Source: Bacteroidota bacterium (lineage in GTDB: Bacteria; Bacteroidota; Bacteroidia; Palsa-965). From it: 32,326 nt of DNA. The position numbers and the translations under genes are program-made. Shown piece after piece: positions 9,446 through 17,587 of the stretch. Position 1 is the stretch's first letter. Every line of letters begins with the position of its first letter. The notes under the pieces are model-generated. The model was not told where the DNA came from, made no database searches, and worked only from the letters and a program-made list of their open reading frames with translations. The DNA is taken from contig JABDCB010000033.1 in the NCBI GenBank assembly GCA_013288325.1, positions 1 to 32,326 of the forward strand, in the 5' to 3' direction.

Positions 9446-9484
9446 GTTTAAAGATCCATGCACGATGTGTATGGATCTTTAAAC
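9446..9484. repeat. 39-base dyad around array unit 16
   Basis: Arms of 18 bases (9446-9463 and 9467-9484) pair with one G-T mismatch around a GAT loop. The dyad covers unit 16 and reaches into both neighbours. It matches the position of the shorter dyad at 9306-9330 in the duplicated block, and could fold as a cruciform or RNA hairpin, or bind a dimeric protein. Confidence 0.75.
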
Positions 9485-9515
9485 ATGGTCTCTGGATCCA
9501 TGTCTTATCTCCCGG

Positions 9516-9858
9516 CGAAATAAATCTGTATTTATCTTCGAAAAGAATAAAAATCAGCATGCTTTCAGCTCCTGAAGGCGTACCGGCGAATCACCTTCTT
9601 TTACAAATTTGGAGTATCTCTTTAGCTACGTATAATACCCGAGTAGCCACACTACGTACAAGCACGTAAAGACCAGATAAAAGACGTAGAAGCGTTGGTA
9701 TGAGTGAAGAGTTGGGCAGAAAATAATCACCCTCAGAATCATTTTCTTAAGCGATTGACAGGGAATTTCTCCGTTATGTTCTTGCTTTTAAAGGGTGATT
9801 TAGAATATCTTTAACTGTATTACATATATAATACAACATGATTTAAAAACTAAAACCG
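9516..9858. other. Intergenic stretch without recognised gene
   Basis: Between the 21-bp array and the FN3 gene no credible coding frame is seen on either strand. A 36-codon frame from 9560 has no support. The last 60 bases before the ATG at 9859 are A/T-rich and presumably hold the promoter of the FN3 gene, but no clear consensus could be placed. Confidence 0.6.
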
Positions 9859-10491
9859 ATGAGCAACCGACCCAAAGTAAGAAAACAAATGGTGGCACTC
9901 AAGCTATATACCAAGTCAGTGCCTCAGATTATTGCCGAAGCCAATCTATATGTACAGAAAATGACCGGCAATCCCAGCTTCCCTAATCCTTCCCCTCCTT
10001 TAACCGATATCAGTACCGAGTCGGCTGCACTGGAAGCCGCCTTTACCATATCACTTACCAGGGCAAAAGGAACTGCAAGCCAGATGCATGCCTACAAGAA
10101 AACACTTTGCAGCAGCCTCAAAGGTTTGGCAGCTTATGTAGAAACGATAGCCAACAAAGATCCCGATACCGCCGAAGCGGTTATATGCAGCACCGGTATG
10201 CCATTGAAGAAACCGAGTTCACTCCCACCCAAAGAATTCAGTGTAAAACAAGGACCTGTTCCCGGCAACGTGATTGTCAATACCAAGGCCATCACCAAAG
10301 GAGCCTATATTTACCAGCTTAGCACCACTCCGGATAACCCTGCTTCCTGGACAGATGCCTACAAAAATGCCAAAGCCAAGGGAAGCATTTATGGTCTCAC
10401 CCCAGGCATGCGCTATTATTTTCGGGTGGCAACCGTGGATACGAATGGAGAAAGTGCGTGGAGCCCCCAGATCAGTCTGGTGCTGAATTGA
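9859..10491 (+). CDS. Fibronectin type III domain protein
   Basis: The 210-residue protein has a mostly helical N-terminal part (about 1-115) and one FN3 domain (about 121-210). The FN3 part shows the usual strand pattern: YIYQLSTTPDNPASW, then GLTPGMRYYFRVATVD and SAWSPQISLVL. No signal peptide, lipobox or membrane helix is visible, so the protein seems cytoplasmic despite a domain common on surfaces. Similar stand-alone proteins with a helical region plus FN3 are frequent in Bacteroidota, but their role is not known to me. The gene stands alone between the 21-bp array and the AraC-type regulator, with 290 non-coding bases after it. Confidence 0.75.
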   Translation: MSNRPKVRKQMVALKLYTKSVPQIIAEANLYVQKMTGNPSFPNPSPPLTDISTESAALEAAFTISLTRAKGTASQMHAYKKTLCSSLKGLAAYVETIANKDPDTAEAVICSTGMPLKKPSSLPPKEFSVKQGPVPGNVIVNTKAITKGAYIYQLSTTPDNPASWTDAYKNAKAKGSIYGLTPGMRYYFRVATVDTNGESAWSPQISLVLN

Positions 10492-10719
10492 TTTGGATCC
10501 TTTAATCTCACATCTTGTTCCCTTTTATTAAGGGGGAATCCCGACCGAATCGTAGGGGATAAGGGGGTATTATTGTCAGCCCAATCAAAAGAAATTAATA
10601 ACACCTAATCTCTCGATAAATATTATAACAGTAATCCTCCGTAAATTAATAGTACCTTAGAGGAATTGGTATCCAACCTCCAACCAAAAGTGAGTTTTAT
10701 GCAACTTCATGTAAGGATT

Positions 10720-10755
10720 GTGTAACACTAAAAGGGCGGTATTTAATCAACTTCG
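10720..10755 (+). promoter_or_regulatory. Bipartite promoter-like motif upstream of the AraC gene
   Basis: GTGTAAC at 10720-10726 and CAACTTCG at 10748-10755 match, at identical spacing, the motifs upstream of the CsbD gene (19922-19957) and the coiled-coil lipoprotein gene (30780-30815). If the second box is a -7 element, transcription would start near 10762, about 20 bases before the TTG at 10782. Confidence 0.45.
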
Positions 10756-10781
10756 TATCTCGTTTCCTAAAAGCTAATTAT

Positions 10782-11363
10782 TTGAAACTATATATCAAAT
10801 ACATGGTCAGTAACCGCTGTAAAATGGTGGTTAAAGAAGAGTTAAAAAAGCAGGGACTACACTTTATGGTGGTAGATCTCGGAGAGGTTGAGATTATGGA
10901 GGATATTTCCATGGAACAACGTCTCGAATTAAAAGCCGGCCTCCAACTCTCCGGGCTGGAGCTGATGGATGACAAAAAATCCGTGCTCATCGAAAAGGTG
11001 ATTAATGTGATCATGGAGATGGTTCATCACTCGGAAGAAATGCCCAAGGTGAATTATTCCGATCATATCAGCAAATTGCTCGATTATGATTATACCTACC
11101 TGGCCAATCTCTTTTCGGAAGTAAAGGGTATTACCATTCAGCAATTTATTATCGTGCATAAAATAGAACGGGTTAAGGAATTGCTGTTGTATGAAGAACT
11201 GAACCTGACAGAGATCTCTTACAAAATGCATTATAGCAGTGTGGCTCACCTATCGAATCAGTTTAAAAAAGTAACGGGACTTTCCCCCTCCCAATTCAAA
11301 CAGTTTAAAGGGAAAAGGATTCCTTTGGAAGATATAGGAAAGACAGCGAAGGAGCTGAGTTAG
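10782..11363 (+). CDS. AraC-family transcriptional regulator
   Basis: The 193-residue protein ends in an AraC-type double helix-turn-helix domain (about 90-178). Recognisable segments are YLANLFSEVKGITIQQFI, then LNLTEISYKMHYSSVAHLSNQFKK and GLSPSQFK. The N-terminal 80 residues (IKYMVSNRCKMVVKEEL and on) look like a small ferredoxin-like fold seen in related Bacteroidota regulators. It lacks a CxxC metal site, with Cys13 alone. The start is a TTG at 10782, kept because the family usually has residues before MVSNRC; ATG 10803 is the alternative. It lies 33 bases upstream of the PAS hybrid kinase, suggesting a joint role. Its targets are unknown. Confidence 0.88.
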   Translation: MKLYIKYMVSNRCKMVVKEELKKQGLHFMVVDLGEVEIMEDISMEQRLELKAGLQLSGLELMDDKKSVLIEKVINVIMEMVHHSEEMPKVNYSDHISKLLDYDYTYLANLFSEVKGITIQQFIIVHKIERVKELLLYEELNLTEISYKMHYSSVAHLSNQFKKVTGLSPSQFKQFKGKRIPLEDIGKTAKELS

Positions 11364-11396
11364 TTATAGCATACACACTGACTTTAGAATTTCATA

Positions 11397-13763
11397 ATGG
11401 AAACCTTAAAACAAGAATCGAGATACGCCAGGAGTTTGATTGAGGCCAGTCTGGATCCGTTGGTAACAATTAATATCGGAGGTAAGATTACCGATATGAA
11501 TGAGGCCACGGCCAACATAACAGGTCTTACCCGCGCGCAGCTGACAGGCACCGATTTTTTTGAATACTTTACCGAGCCTCAGAAAGCAAGAGAAGTTTAC
11601 GAAGAAGTATTTGCCAAAGGCTCTGTAGCCGATTCACCACTGACATTGCGTCACAAAGAGGGAAAGCTCACCGATGTGTTGTTCAACGGTTCCATTTACA
11701 AAGACGGCAATGGTAAAGTACTGGGTGTGGTGATTGTAGCGCGTGATGTAACAGCTCAGAAACAAGCTTCCCAATATGCACGAAGTTTAATTGAAGCAAG
11801 TCTGGATCCGCTCTTTACCATCAATACCGCCGGCAAAATAACCGATATGAATGATGCTTCGGTAAACATTACCGGGATCAGAAGAGAGCAGCTCATAGGA
11901 ACCGATTTCTTTGACTATTTCACGGAACCCCAGAAAGCACGGGAAGGCTATCAGCAAGTATTTGCAAAAGGATTTGTGGCCGATTACCCGCTCACGATAC
12001 GTGATCATAAACTGACTGATGTGCTTTTTAACGGATCGGTATATAAAGACGATGTAGGAAATGTACTGGGTATTGTGGTGGTAGCACGCGATATTACGGA
12101 ACAAAAAAGGATAGAAAAAGAAATGACGGAAGCCAAGGTGTTTGCCGAGCTGGCTACCGAAATTGCTGAGGAAGCCAAACACAAGGCCGAAGATGCAACA
12201 GGACTAGCTGAAGACGCGACCCGAATAGCCGAAGATGCGGTAAAAGCAAAGCAACAGTTTTTGTCCAATATGAGTCATGAAATACGTACCCCGATGAATG
12301 CCATCATTGGCTTTACGAAGGTGGTGCTTAAAACAGAGTTGTCTGTCAAACAAAGGGAATATCTGGATGCAATCAAGATAAGCGGTGATGCACTTATTGT
12401 GCTGATCAACGATATCCTGGATCTGGCAAAAGTGGATGCGGGTAAGATGTCGTTTGAACAAACACCCTTTAAAATAACGGCTTCCTTATCGGCCATGCTT
12501 CATTTATTTGAAACAAAAATTCAGGAAAAAAATCTGGAGTTGGTAAAAGATTATGACGACCGCATACCGGCTGTATTGGTAGGTGACCCGGTACGACTGC
12601 ATCAGATCATCCTCAATTTGGTGAGTAATGCCGTTAAGTTTACAAACGAAGGCAAAATAACCGTCAGCACCCGTTTGTTGTCGGAAGACGCAGAAAAGGC
12701 AACGGTAGAGTTTATGGTCACCGATACGGGCATAGGAATACCGGATAATAAAATTGATTACATTTTTGAAAATTTCCAGCAAGCTACAAGTGGTACCGCC
12801 CGTCTGTATGGAGGAACAGGCCTGGGATTGGCCATCGTAAAAAAGCTGGTAGAAGCTCAGGGCGGAGAGATTGCCTTGAAGAGCAAACTGAAAGAAGGCT
12901 CTTCCTTCAGTTTTAGCCTGAATTTTCAAAAAACGAAAGCAGAAGCCGAAGTGGAATCGGTCCTCCATATTCCGGATGAGGAGTCCAAAAATATTAAAGT
13001 GCTGGTGGTGGAAGATATTGCATTGAATCAACTGCTGATGAAAACACTGCTGGATGACTTTGGCTTTGAAAGAGACATTGCCGCCAATGGAAAGATTGCC
13101 ATTGAAAAACTACAAGATAAATCTTATGATATCATTCTCATGGATCTTCAAATGCCGGAAATGAACGGTTTTGAAGCTACTGAATACATACGTAACACCA
13201 TGCATTCAAAAATCCCCATCATAGCCCTTACGGCTGATGTAACGACAGTGGATCTGGCCAAATGCAGATCCGTAGGTATGAATGATTATATTGCCAAACC
13301 GGTAGACGAGCGTCTTTTATACAGCAAGATAGTGGGCCTTGTAAAAAAGACTCACCCAATCACTACACCCATGGATGCCGTTTTTAGTTCTGTCAAAAAA
13401 CCCCGTTGCATCGATCTCGACTACCTCAATCATCGCACCAAATCAAACCCGGTGGTAATGATGGAAATGATTTCGCTTTATCTGGAACAAACTCCGCCTC
13501 TTATTCTGGCTATGAAAAAAGGGTTTGAGCAGAAAGACTGGGCTTCGCTTCATTCGGCGGTACACAAAATAATTCCATCGTTTTCCATCATGGGCATCAA
13601 TATCTCATTCGAAAATATGGCCAAAAAAGTACAGGAATACGCACATACCCAGGAAAGCAGTGAAGAAATAAATGATATGGTTATACAGCTGGAAACGGTT
13701 TGCGCTCAGGCTTGTCTTGAACTGGAAGAAGAACTCACTATGATTAAAAACAACCGATCATGA
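11397..13763 (+). CDS. Hybrid histidine kinase PAS-PAS-HisKA-HATPase-REC-HPt
   Basis: The 788-residue protein carries all relay steps on one chain. There are two PAS domains (about 12-125 and 129-240) closely related to those encoded at 5613-6881. An alanine- and acid-rich helical linker (about 241-285, repeats of AEDAT) follows, then HisKA with NMSHEIRTPMN and phospho-His294. The ATPase domain shows NLVSNAVKF (407-415), DTGIG (443-447) and GGTGLGL (472-478). The receiver has ED at 539-540, Asp583 and a canonical Lys-Pro (YIAKPV). The C-terminal HPt has AVHKIIPSFS with His723. No membrane helix is present, so the signal is cytoplasmic. The receiver gene at 13760 overlaps the stop codon (ATGA) and is the likely phosphate acceptor. 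Confidence 0.94.
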   Translation: METLKQESRYARSLIEASLDPLVTINIGGKITDMNEATANITGLTRAQLTGTDFFEYFTEPQKAREVYEEVFAKGSVADSPLTLRHKEGKLTDVLFNGSIYKDGNGKVLGVVIVARDVTAQKQASQYARSLIEASLDPLFTINTAGKITDMNDASVNITGIRREQLIGTDFFDYFTEPQKAREGYQQVFAKGFVADYPLTIRDHKLTDVLFNGSVYKDDVGNVLGIVVVARDITEQKRIEKEMTEAKVFAELATEIAEEAKHKAEDATGLAEDATRIAEDAVKAKQQFLSNMSHEIRTPMNAIIGFTKVVLKTELSVKQREYLDAIKISGDALIVLINDILDLAKVDAGKMSFEQTPFKITASLSAMLHLFETKIQEKNLELVKDYDDRIPAVLVGDPVRLHQIILNLVSNAVKFTNEGKITVSTRLLSEDAEKATVEFMVTDTGIGIPDNKIDYIFENFQQATSGTARLYGGTGLGLAIVKKLVEAQGGEIALKSKLKEGSSFSFSLNFQKTKAEAEVESVLHIPDEESKNIKVLVVEDIALNQLLMKTLLDDFGFERDIAANGKIAIEKLQDKSYDIILMDLQMPEMNGFEATEYIRNTMHSKIPIIALTADVTTVDLAKCRSVGMNDYIAKPVDERLLYSKIVGLVKKTHPITTPMDAVFSSVKKPRCIDLDYLNHRTKSNPVVMMEMISLYLEQTPPLILAMKKGFEQKDWASLHSAVHKIIPSFSIMGINISFENMAKKVQEYAHTQESSEEINDMVIQLETVCAQACLELEEELTMIKNNRS

Positions 13764-14194
13764 AGAACGAGAACAAAATAAAACTGTTTCTGGTAGATGA
13801 TGACGCACTTTATTTAAAGTCGCTTGAACTCGAATTTCTCCAAAATGCCGACTTCGCCATCGAAACATTTGCTACCGGGGAGTTATGCATTGCCAATTTA
13901 TCGCATAATCCCGACATCGTTATTCTGGATTACCAGCTTGATGGCATAGATAGAAATGCGATGAATGGAATGGTAACGCTGGATAAAATAAAAGCCTATA
14001 ATGCCGATATTCCAGTAGTGATGTTATCCTCTCAGGATAAGATCGAAGTAGCCATCGATTGCATGCACCACCGGGCCTTTGACTATGTGGTAAAAAGCGA
14101 AACCGCTTTTATCCGTCTTCAGAAAATCATGACAACCATTTTCCGTTATAAAAAGATGGAAAAAGAACTGAAGTGGTATATGGAACGGATGTAA
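13760..14194 (+). CDS. Single-domain response regulator coupled to the hybrid kinase
   Basis: The 144-residue protein is a receiver domain with DDD at 13-15, acceptor Asp57 in VILDYQ, and DYVVKS where a Lys-Pro pair is usual. A short charged helix ends the chain, and no output domain is present. Its ATG overlaps the stop of the hybrid kinase gene by four bases, so the two are translationally coupled. The partner is therefore very likely the HPt of that kinase. It belongs to the same receiver subfamily as the proteins encoded at 398, 1149, 1775 and 3208. The next gene ends only three bases away on the opposite strand, leaving no room for separate terminators. Confidence 0.92.
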   Translation: MKNENKIKLFLVDDDALYLKSLELEFLQNADFAIETFATGELCIANLSHNPDIVILDYQLDGIDRNAMNGMVTLDKIKAYNADIPVVMLSSQDKIEVAIDCMHHRAFDYVVKSETAFIRLQKIMTTIFRYKKMEKELKWYMERM

Positions 14195-14197
14195 AGC

Positions 14198-14911
14198 CTA
14201 TTTCTTATCAGACTTATCGTTCTTATCACTCTTGTCATTCTTATCATTATCCTTTTTTCTGGTAAATCTCCGAAAGAGGATGTTATGACTGGCTGCATCC
14301 ATATTCTGTTTAAAGCCTCCCGCTCCTTGTTTGATATTGGTTAACGCCTGAGCAACTGTCTCGGCAAAGGCGCTGTCCATAAACAGTTTCCCGATTGTTC
14401 CCTTACCCTGACGTATATTATCGGTGATGACAGACAGATTGTCGGTTATGTTTGCCGCATTATCACTGGTCATTTTGATCTTCAGCAATACATCATCCAT
14501 ATTAACAGGGCGACTGGTTTCTACAAAGTCATTATCAGCCAATACTCTTTGCCCCCCTGTTCCGGGCGTGATAATCAGGATTTTGTTACCCATCAATCCA
14601 TCCGATCCGATGATGGCTTTCGCATCTTTCTTCATGAATTTCCGGCTCTTCTCATTGATGAGCATATCCACCCTTACCGTTGAATCCGTTATCTGCTGTA
14701 TCGTCTCCACCACCCCTACATTGATACCCGAAAACCGCACATTGTTTCCCACTTGCAGTCCATCAATATTTTTGAATATCCCGCTTACCCGGAATGTACT
14801 CGAAAAGAGCTGCTGGCGTTCTCCGACAAAATAGATGCCCCCTACAAACAATGCGAGCGCAATGGTTACAAATATTCCGAGCTTGATTCCGCTCCCTGTT
14901 GGCTTTTTCAT
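14198..14911 (-). CDS. MlaD-family (MCE domain) lipid transport protein
   Basis: The 237-residue protein has one N-terminal membrane helix (about 9-28) and one MCE domain (about 38-118). Typical segments are FKNIDGLQVGNNVRFSGINV and GSDGLMGNKILIITPG. A helical region follows, then a tail of Lys, Asp and Asn repeats (NDKNDKSDK). MCE proteins form hexameric periplasmic rings that hand phospholipids between membranes together with an MlaE permease and MlaF ATPase. Those genes lie directly upstream in the order E-F-D, which supports the call. No MlaB- or MlaC-like gene is seen nearby. The gene is convergent with the receiver gene ending at 14194. Confidence 0.9.
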   Translation of the reverse strand: MKKPTGSGIKLGIFVTIALALFVGGIYFVGERQQLFSSTFRVSGIFKNIDGLQVGNNVRFSGINVGVVETIQQITDSTVRVDMLINEKSRKFMKKDAKAIIGSDGLMGNKILIITPGTGGQRVLADNDFVETSRPVNMDDVLLKIKMTSDNAANITDNLSVITDNIRQGKGTIGKLFMDSAFAETVAQALTNIKQGAGGFKQNMDAASHNILFRRFTRKKDNDKNDKSDKNDKSDKK

Positions 14912-14926
14912 GATTATGATTTAATA

Positions 14927-15661
14927 CTAATGAAAGAATGAACAAACCCATTCATCTTTTGAATGTGATAACTCTTCAAAGGTTCCTTCGGCAACGGCTA
15001 CACCTTCCTTTATAATAATCATCCGGTTAGCCGTGATCCTGGCACATTCCACATCATGGGTAATGATGATAGAAGCGGTATTGTATTTCTTTTGTATGTC
15101 GAGTATCAGTTTACTTATTTCTTTTGACGTAATCGGATCCAGACCGGTGGTAGGTTCATCATAAAAAATGATTTCCGGTTTCAGCATCAGGGCCCGTGCA
15201 AGACCCACCCGCTTACGCATCCCTCCCGACAATTCGGAAGGCAGTTTGTCAATGGCATCTTCCAGTCCCACACTCTTCAGCGTCTCCAATATCAATGCCT
15301 CTGTTTCCTTTGTATTCACATCACTTTGTCCGCGCATGGGGAACTCCAGATTTTCCCTTACCGTCATGGAGTCATATAAAGCCCCGCTCTGAAATAAAAA
15401 GCCTACCTTTTTCCGGATTACATTCAACTCCGGGTAATCCATATTCGAGATATCCTTACCCATCAGCATTACATCTCCTTCATCGGGTTCCATTAAACCT
15501 ACCAGGCATTTGATAAGCACCGACTTTCCGCTTCCTGACTTACCGAATATGACCAGATTCTCTCCCTTATTAATGGCGAGACTGATATCCTTCAGTACTT
15601 TTTTAGCACCAAAAGATTTTTTTAAATGCCTTACTTCTGCTACTGCTGTTGCATTTTCCAT
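14927..15661 (-). CDS. MlaF-family ABC transporter ATPase
   Basis: The 244-residue ABC ATPase has Walker A GKSGSGKS (40-47), a Q-loop glutamine at 91, the signature LSGGM (144-148) and Walker B IIFYDEP with catalytic Glu169, followed by TTGLDP. A switch histidine sits in IITHDVE. The glycine-methionine signature LSGGMRKRVGLAR is typical of the Mla/MCE-linked ATPases. It would power lipid transport with the MlaE permease, whose gene ends four bases upstream of its start, and the MlaD protein encoded 15 bases downstream. All catalytic residues are present, so an active enzyme is expected on the cytoplasmic face of the inner membrane. Confidence 0.93.
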   Translation of the reverse strand: MENATAVAEVRHLKKSFGAKKVLKDISLAINKGENLVIFGKSGSGKSVLIKCLVGLMEPDEGDVMLMGKDISNMDYPELNVIRKKVGFLFQSGALYDSMTVRENLEFPMRGQSDVNTKETEALILETLKSVGLEDAIDKLPSELSGGMRKRVGLARALMLKPEIIFYDEPTTGLDPITSKEISKLILDIQKKYNTASIIITHDVECARITANRMIIIKEGVAVAEGTFEELSHSKDEWVCSFFH

Positions 15662-15664
15662 AAT

Positions 15665-16492
15665 TTATTTCATAAAGAGACTGGTTAACTGAACCGCGAT
15701 CATATCCATCAGGAAAATGACGAGAGATCCGATTACGACAGCCGAGTTGGCTGCCTGCCCCACACCTACCGTGCCTTTATCAGAGCGGTATCCTTTATAA
15801 CAACCCACCAGTCCAACTGCAAAACCAAAGAATACCGTTTTTATAACGGCAGGAAAAATATCCGAGAAATCAAGCTTCCCGAAAACCTGCAGAAAAAAGA
15901 GGTGCATGCTTACATCTCCTTTTATATTCACCCCCACAAAAGCCCCTATCAGTGCCACCGAATCGGCAGCCATCACCAGGATAGGAAGCATGATGGTAGA
16001 AGCCATGATCCGTGTTACCACAGCATAGTTAAAAGGATTGATCCCGGAAACCTCCATGGCGTCAATCTGTTCTGTCTCCTTCATAGATGCCAGCTCGGCT
16101 CCTATGCCTGAACCTACTTTACCGGCAAAGATCAGCGCCGTAATAACCGGGCCAATTTCTCTGATAATAGAAACTGCAACCATAGCCGGCAGCCACGATT
16201 CAGCTCCAAACTCGGCCAGGGTGGGACGGCTTTGAATAGTCAAAACCAGACCCATGATAAACCCGGTAATGGCAACCAATGGAAATGATTTGTATCCGAG
16301 CAGATAACATTGCTTGACCAGCTCTTTCCATTCATAAGGACGACGAACCACTTCCTTAAAAAACCTACCTGCAAAACGTGTCAGCTGGGCCACTTCAACG
16401 AAATAACCACGAATAGCCAGAACATGACGATTTTCAGGAGACACCTCAGCAATATCTGTTTCTTTTACTTCTTTATCGGTTACCTTCTCCAT
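15665..16492 (-). CDS. MlaE-family lipid transport permease
   Basis: The 275-residue protein has a polar N-terminus of about 55 residues and then five or so hydrophobic helices. Family motifs are visible: PLVAITGFIMGLVLTIQS, then IREIGPVITALIFAGKVGSG and ELASMKETEQIDAMEVSGI. Together with MlaF and MlaD it should form the inner membrane complex that moves phospholipids to or from the outer membrane. Gene order E-F-D with gaps of 3 and 15 bases indicates one operon. The transporter gene of the AI-2E family ends seven bases upstream of the start, so the operon probably begins further up. Confidence 0.93.
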   Translation of the reverse strand: MEKVTDKEVKETDIAEVSPENRHVLAIRGYFVEVAQLTRFAGRFFKEVVRRPYEWKELVKQCYLLGYKSFPLVAITGFIMGLVLTIQSRPTLAEFGAESWLPAMVAVSIIREIGPVITALIFAGKVGSGIGAELASMKETEQIDAMEVSGINPFNYAVVTRIMASTIMLPILVMAADSVALIGAFVGVNIKGDVSMHLFFLQVFGKLDFSDIFPAVIKTVFFGFAVGLVGCYKGYRSDKGTVGVGQAANSAVVIGSLVIFLMDMIAVQLTSLFMK

Positions 16493-16499
16493 GACGATT

Positions 16500-17585
16500 C
16501 TATTTCTTTTGATTCATAAAGGAAAAGCGGGAAGCTGTGGGGACAATATTACCCAGCAAAAAGCCCCAGGGTTTCAGATTCTCCACATGATCAAAAATGA
16601 CTTTTACAATGGCTGTCAATGGTATGGATACAAACATACCGGGCACACCCCAAACCGCAGCTCCGATGAGCACCACAATGACCGACATAAGTGCATTGAT
16701 CTGCACTCTGCTAGCCACGATACGCGGAATGATATAATGATTATCTATAAACTGGATAAGAATATATACACCGAAAACCATCAGTGCATAAGTGGGAGAA
16801 TCCTTGGTAACAAATGCAATCACTACCGGTAAGGTAATGGCTATGATACCACCTATATAAGGAATGATATTCAGAATGGCTCCTGTTATTCCAAGAATGA
16901 TCGCATAATCGATACCCAGCAATAACAACCCTGCCGAGTTGAGTACAGCTATGATGATCATTTCAAAAAACAGACCTATCAGGTAACTCTGAATGATTCT
17001 TTTTGAATTGGCCAGTACCTCACTTACTGCAACATGATGTTCGCTGCGGAAAAGACGGCGGATAAAATCGAGCAATAAGGGTTTGTAGTAAAGAATCATA
17101 AACAGATAAACGGGTAGCAACATACCGGTAATCATCATACGTCCGGCTTCTGTGAGTCGCTCACCCAGGGCAAGTTGATTGAGCGCCTCACCCTGAGCTC
17201 CTTTGATCCATTCATTGACACGGCTTTTATCAATCTTGAATTTATCGGCGATCCATCTTACCAGCTGCTCGCTTACAATCACAAATTTTCGCTCCAACTG
17301 GGGGTACGTATCGCGAAACATACTAAGCTGAGTGGAGATAATATAGACAAACCCGATCACCACCAAAATGGCCAGTAATACGGCCAATGCGATGGCAATA
17401 ATTTTGTTCATACCTTTTCGCATTAAGTAATTGACCAGTGGATTTAACAAGATCGCAATGATGGTTGCATATACTATAGGAACGATGATATGCTGTCCTA
17501 CCTGCATGGTAAAGAAACAGGCAAAAACCCCGATAAAAATCAGGGCCACCCGTGCATAAAAAGGTATTTTAAATGTATTGTCCAT
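16500..17585 (-). CDS. AI-2E family transporter
   Basis: The 361-residue membrane protein has an N-terminal pair of helices, a soluble loop (about 75-145) and a C-terminal helical bundle. Motifs of the family are seen: GLFFEMIIIAVLNSAGLLLLG and then GAILNIIPYIGG, NHYIIPRIVASRVQI, and GAAVWGVPGMFVSIPL. The name comes from TqsA, linked to autoinducer-2 export, but most members have other or unknown substrates, some acting as ion antiporters. The start ATG at 17585 lies two bases after the stop of the upstream gene; an upstream TTG is not needed. It sits between envelope stress genes and the Mla operon. Confidence 0.9.
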   Translation of the reverse strand: MDNTFKIPFYARVALIFIGVFACFFTMQVGQHIIVPIVYATIIAILLNPLVNYLMRKGMNKIIAIALAVLLAILVVIGFVYIISTQLSMFRDTYPQLERKFVIVSEQLVRWIADKFKIDKSRVNEWIKGAQGEALNQLALGERLTEAGRMMITGMLLPVYLFMILYYKPLLLDFIRRLFRSEHHVAVSEVLANSKRIIQSYLIGLFFEMIIIAVLNSAGLLLLGIDYAIILGITGAILNIIPYIGGIIAITLPVVIAFVTKDSPTYALMVFGVYILIQFIDNHYIIPRIVASRVQINALMSVIVVLIGAAVWGVPGMFVSIPLTAIVKVIFDHVENLKPWGFLLGNIVPTASRFSFMNQKK

Positions 17586-17587
17586 AA

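Larger units (their letters stand above)
9138..9515. repeat. Array of 18 tandem 21-bp units with phased GATC
   Basis: Eighteen consecutive units of exactly 21 bases start at 9138 and every 21 bases up to 9495, with no indel. GATC opens 14 units; two open with CATC (9201, 9348) and two with GCTC (9264, 9411). Bases 3-4 of every unit are TC and base 5 is always C or T. Position 11 is mostly C, and the unit end is often TTTAAA. The rest is A/T-rich and variable. 21 bp is close to two helical turns, so equivalent bases face the same side of the DNA. Units 3-9 (9180-9326) and 10-16 (9327-9473) form a 147-bp higher-order duplication. No known repeat family is recognised. An open frame of 73 codons (9156-9377) crosses it but looks incidental. 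Confidence 0.9.

Noticed and set aside
9138-9515. CRISPR array
   Set aside because: Units are 21 bp head to tail with gradual divergence and no constant repeat plus unique spacer pattern; no cas genes are nearby.
9560-9670. 36-codon plus-strand frame after the 21-bp array
   Set aside because: No ribosome site, no recognisable motif, and a length expected by chance.
9755-9780. TTGACA followed by TATGTT as a promoter for the FN3 gene
   Set aside because: The spacer is 14 bases, too short for a sigma-70 promoter, and Bacteroidota use a different consensus.
10500-10570. Possible hairpin or repeat around CCCTTTTATTAAGGGGG after the FN3 gene
   Set aside because: The stem is only about five bases with no T tract, and the longer inverted match is too imperfect to call.
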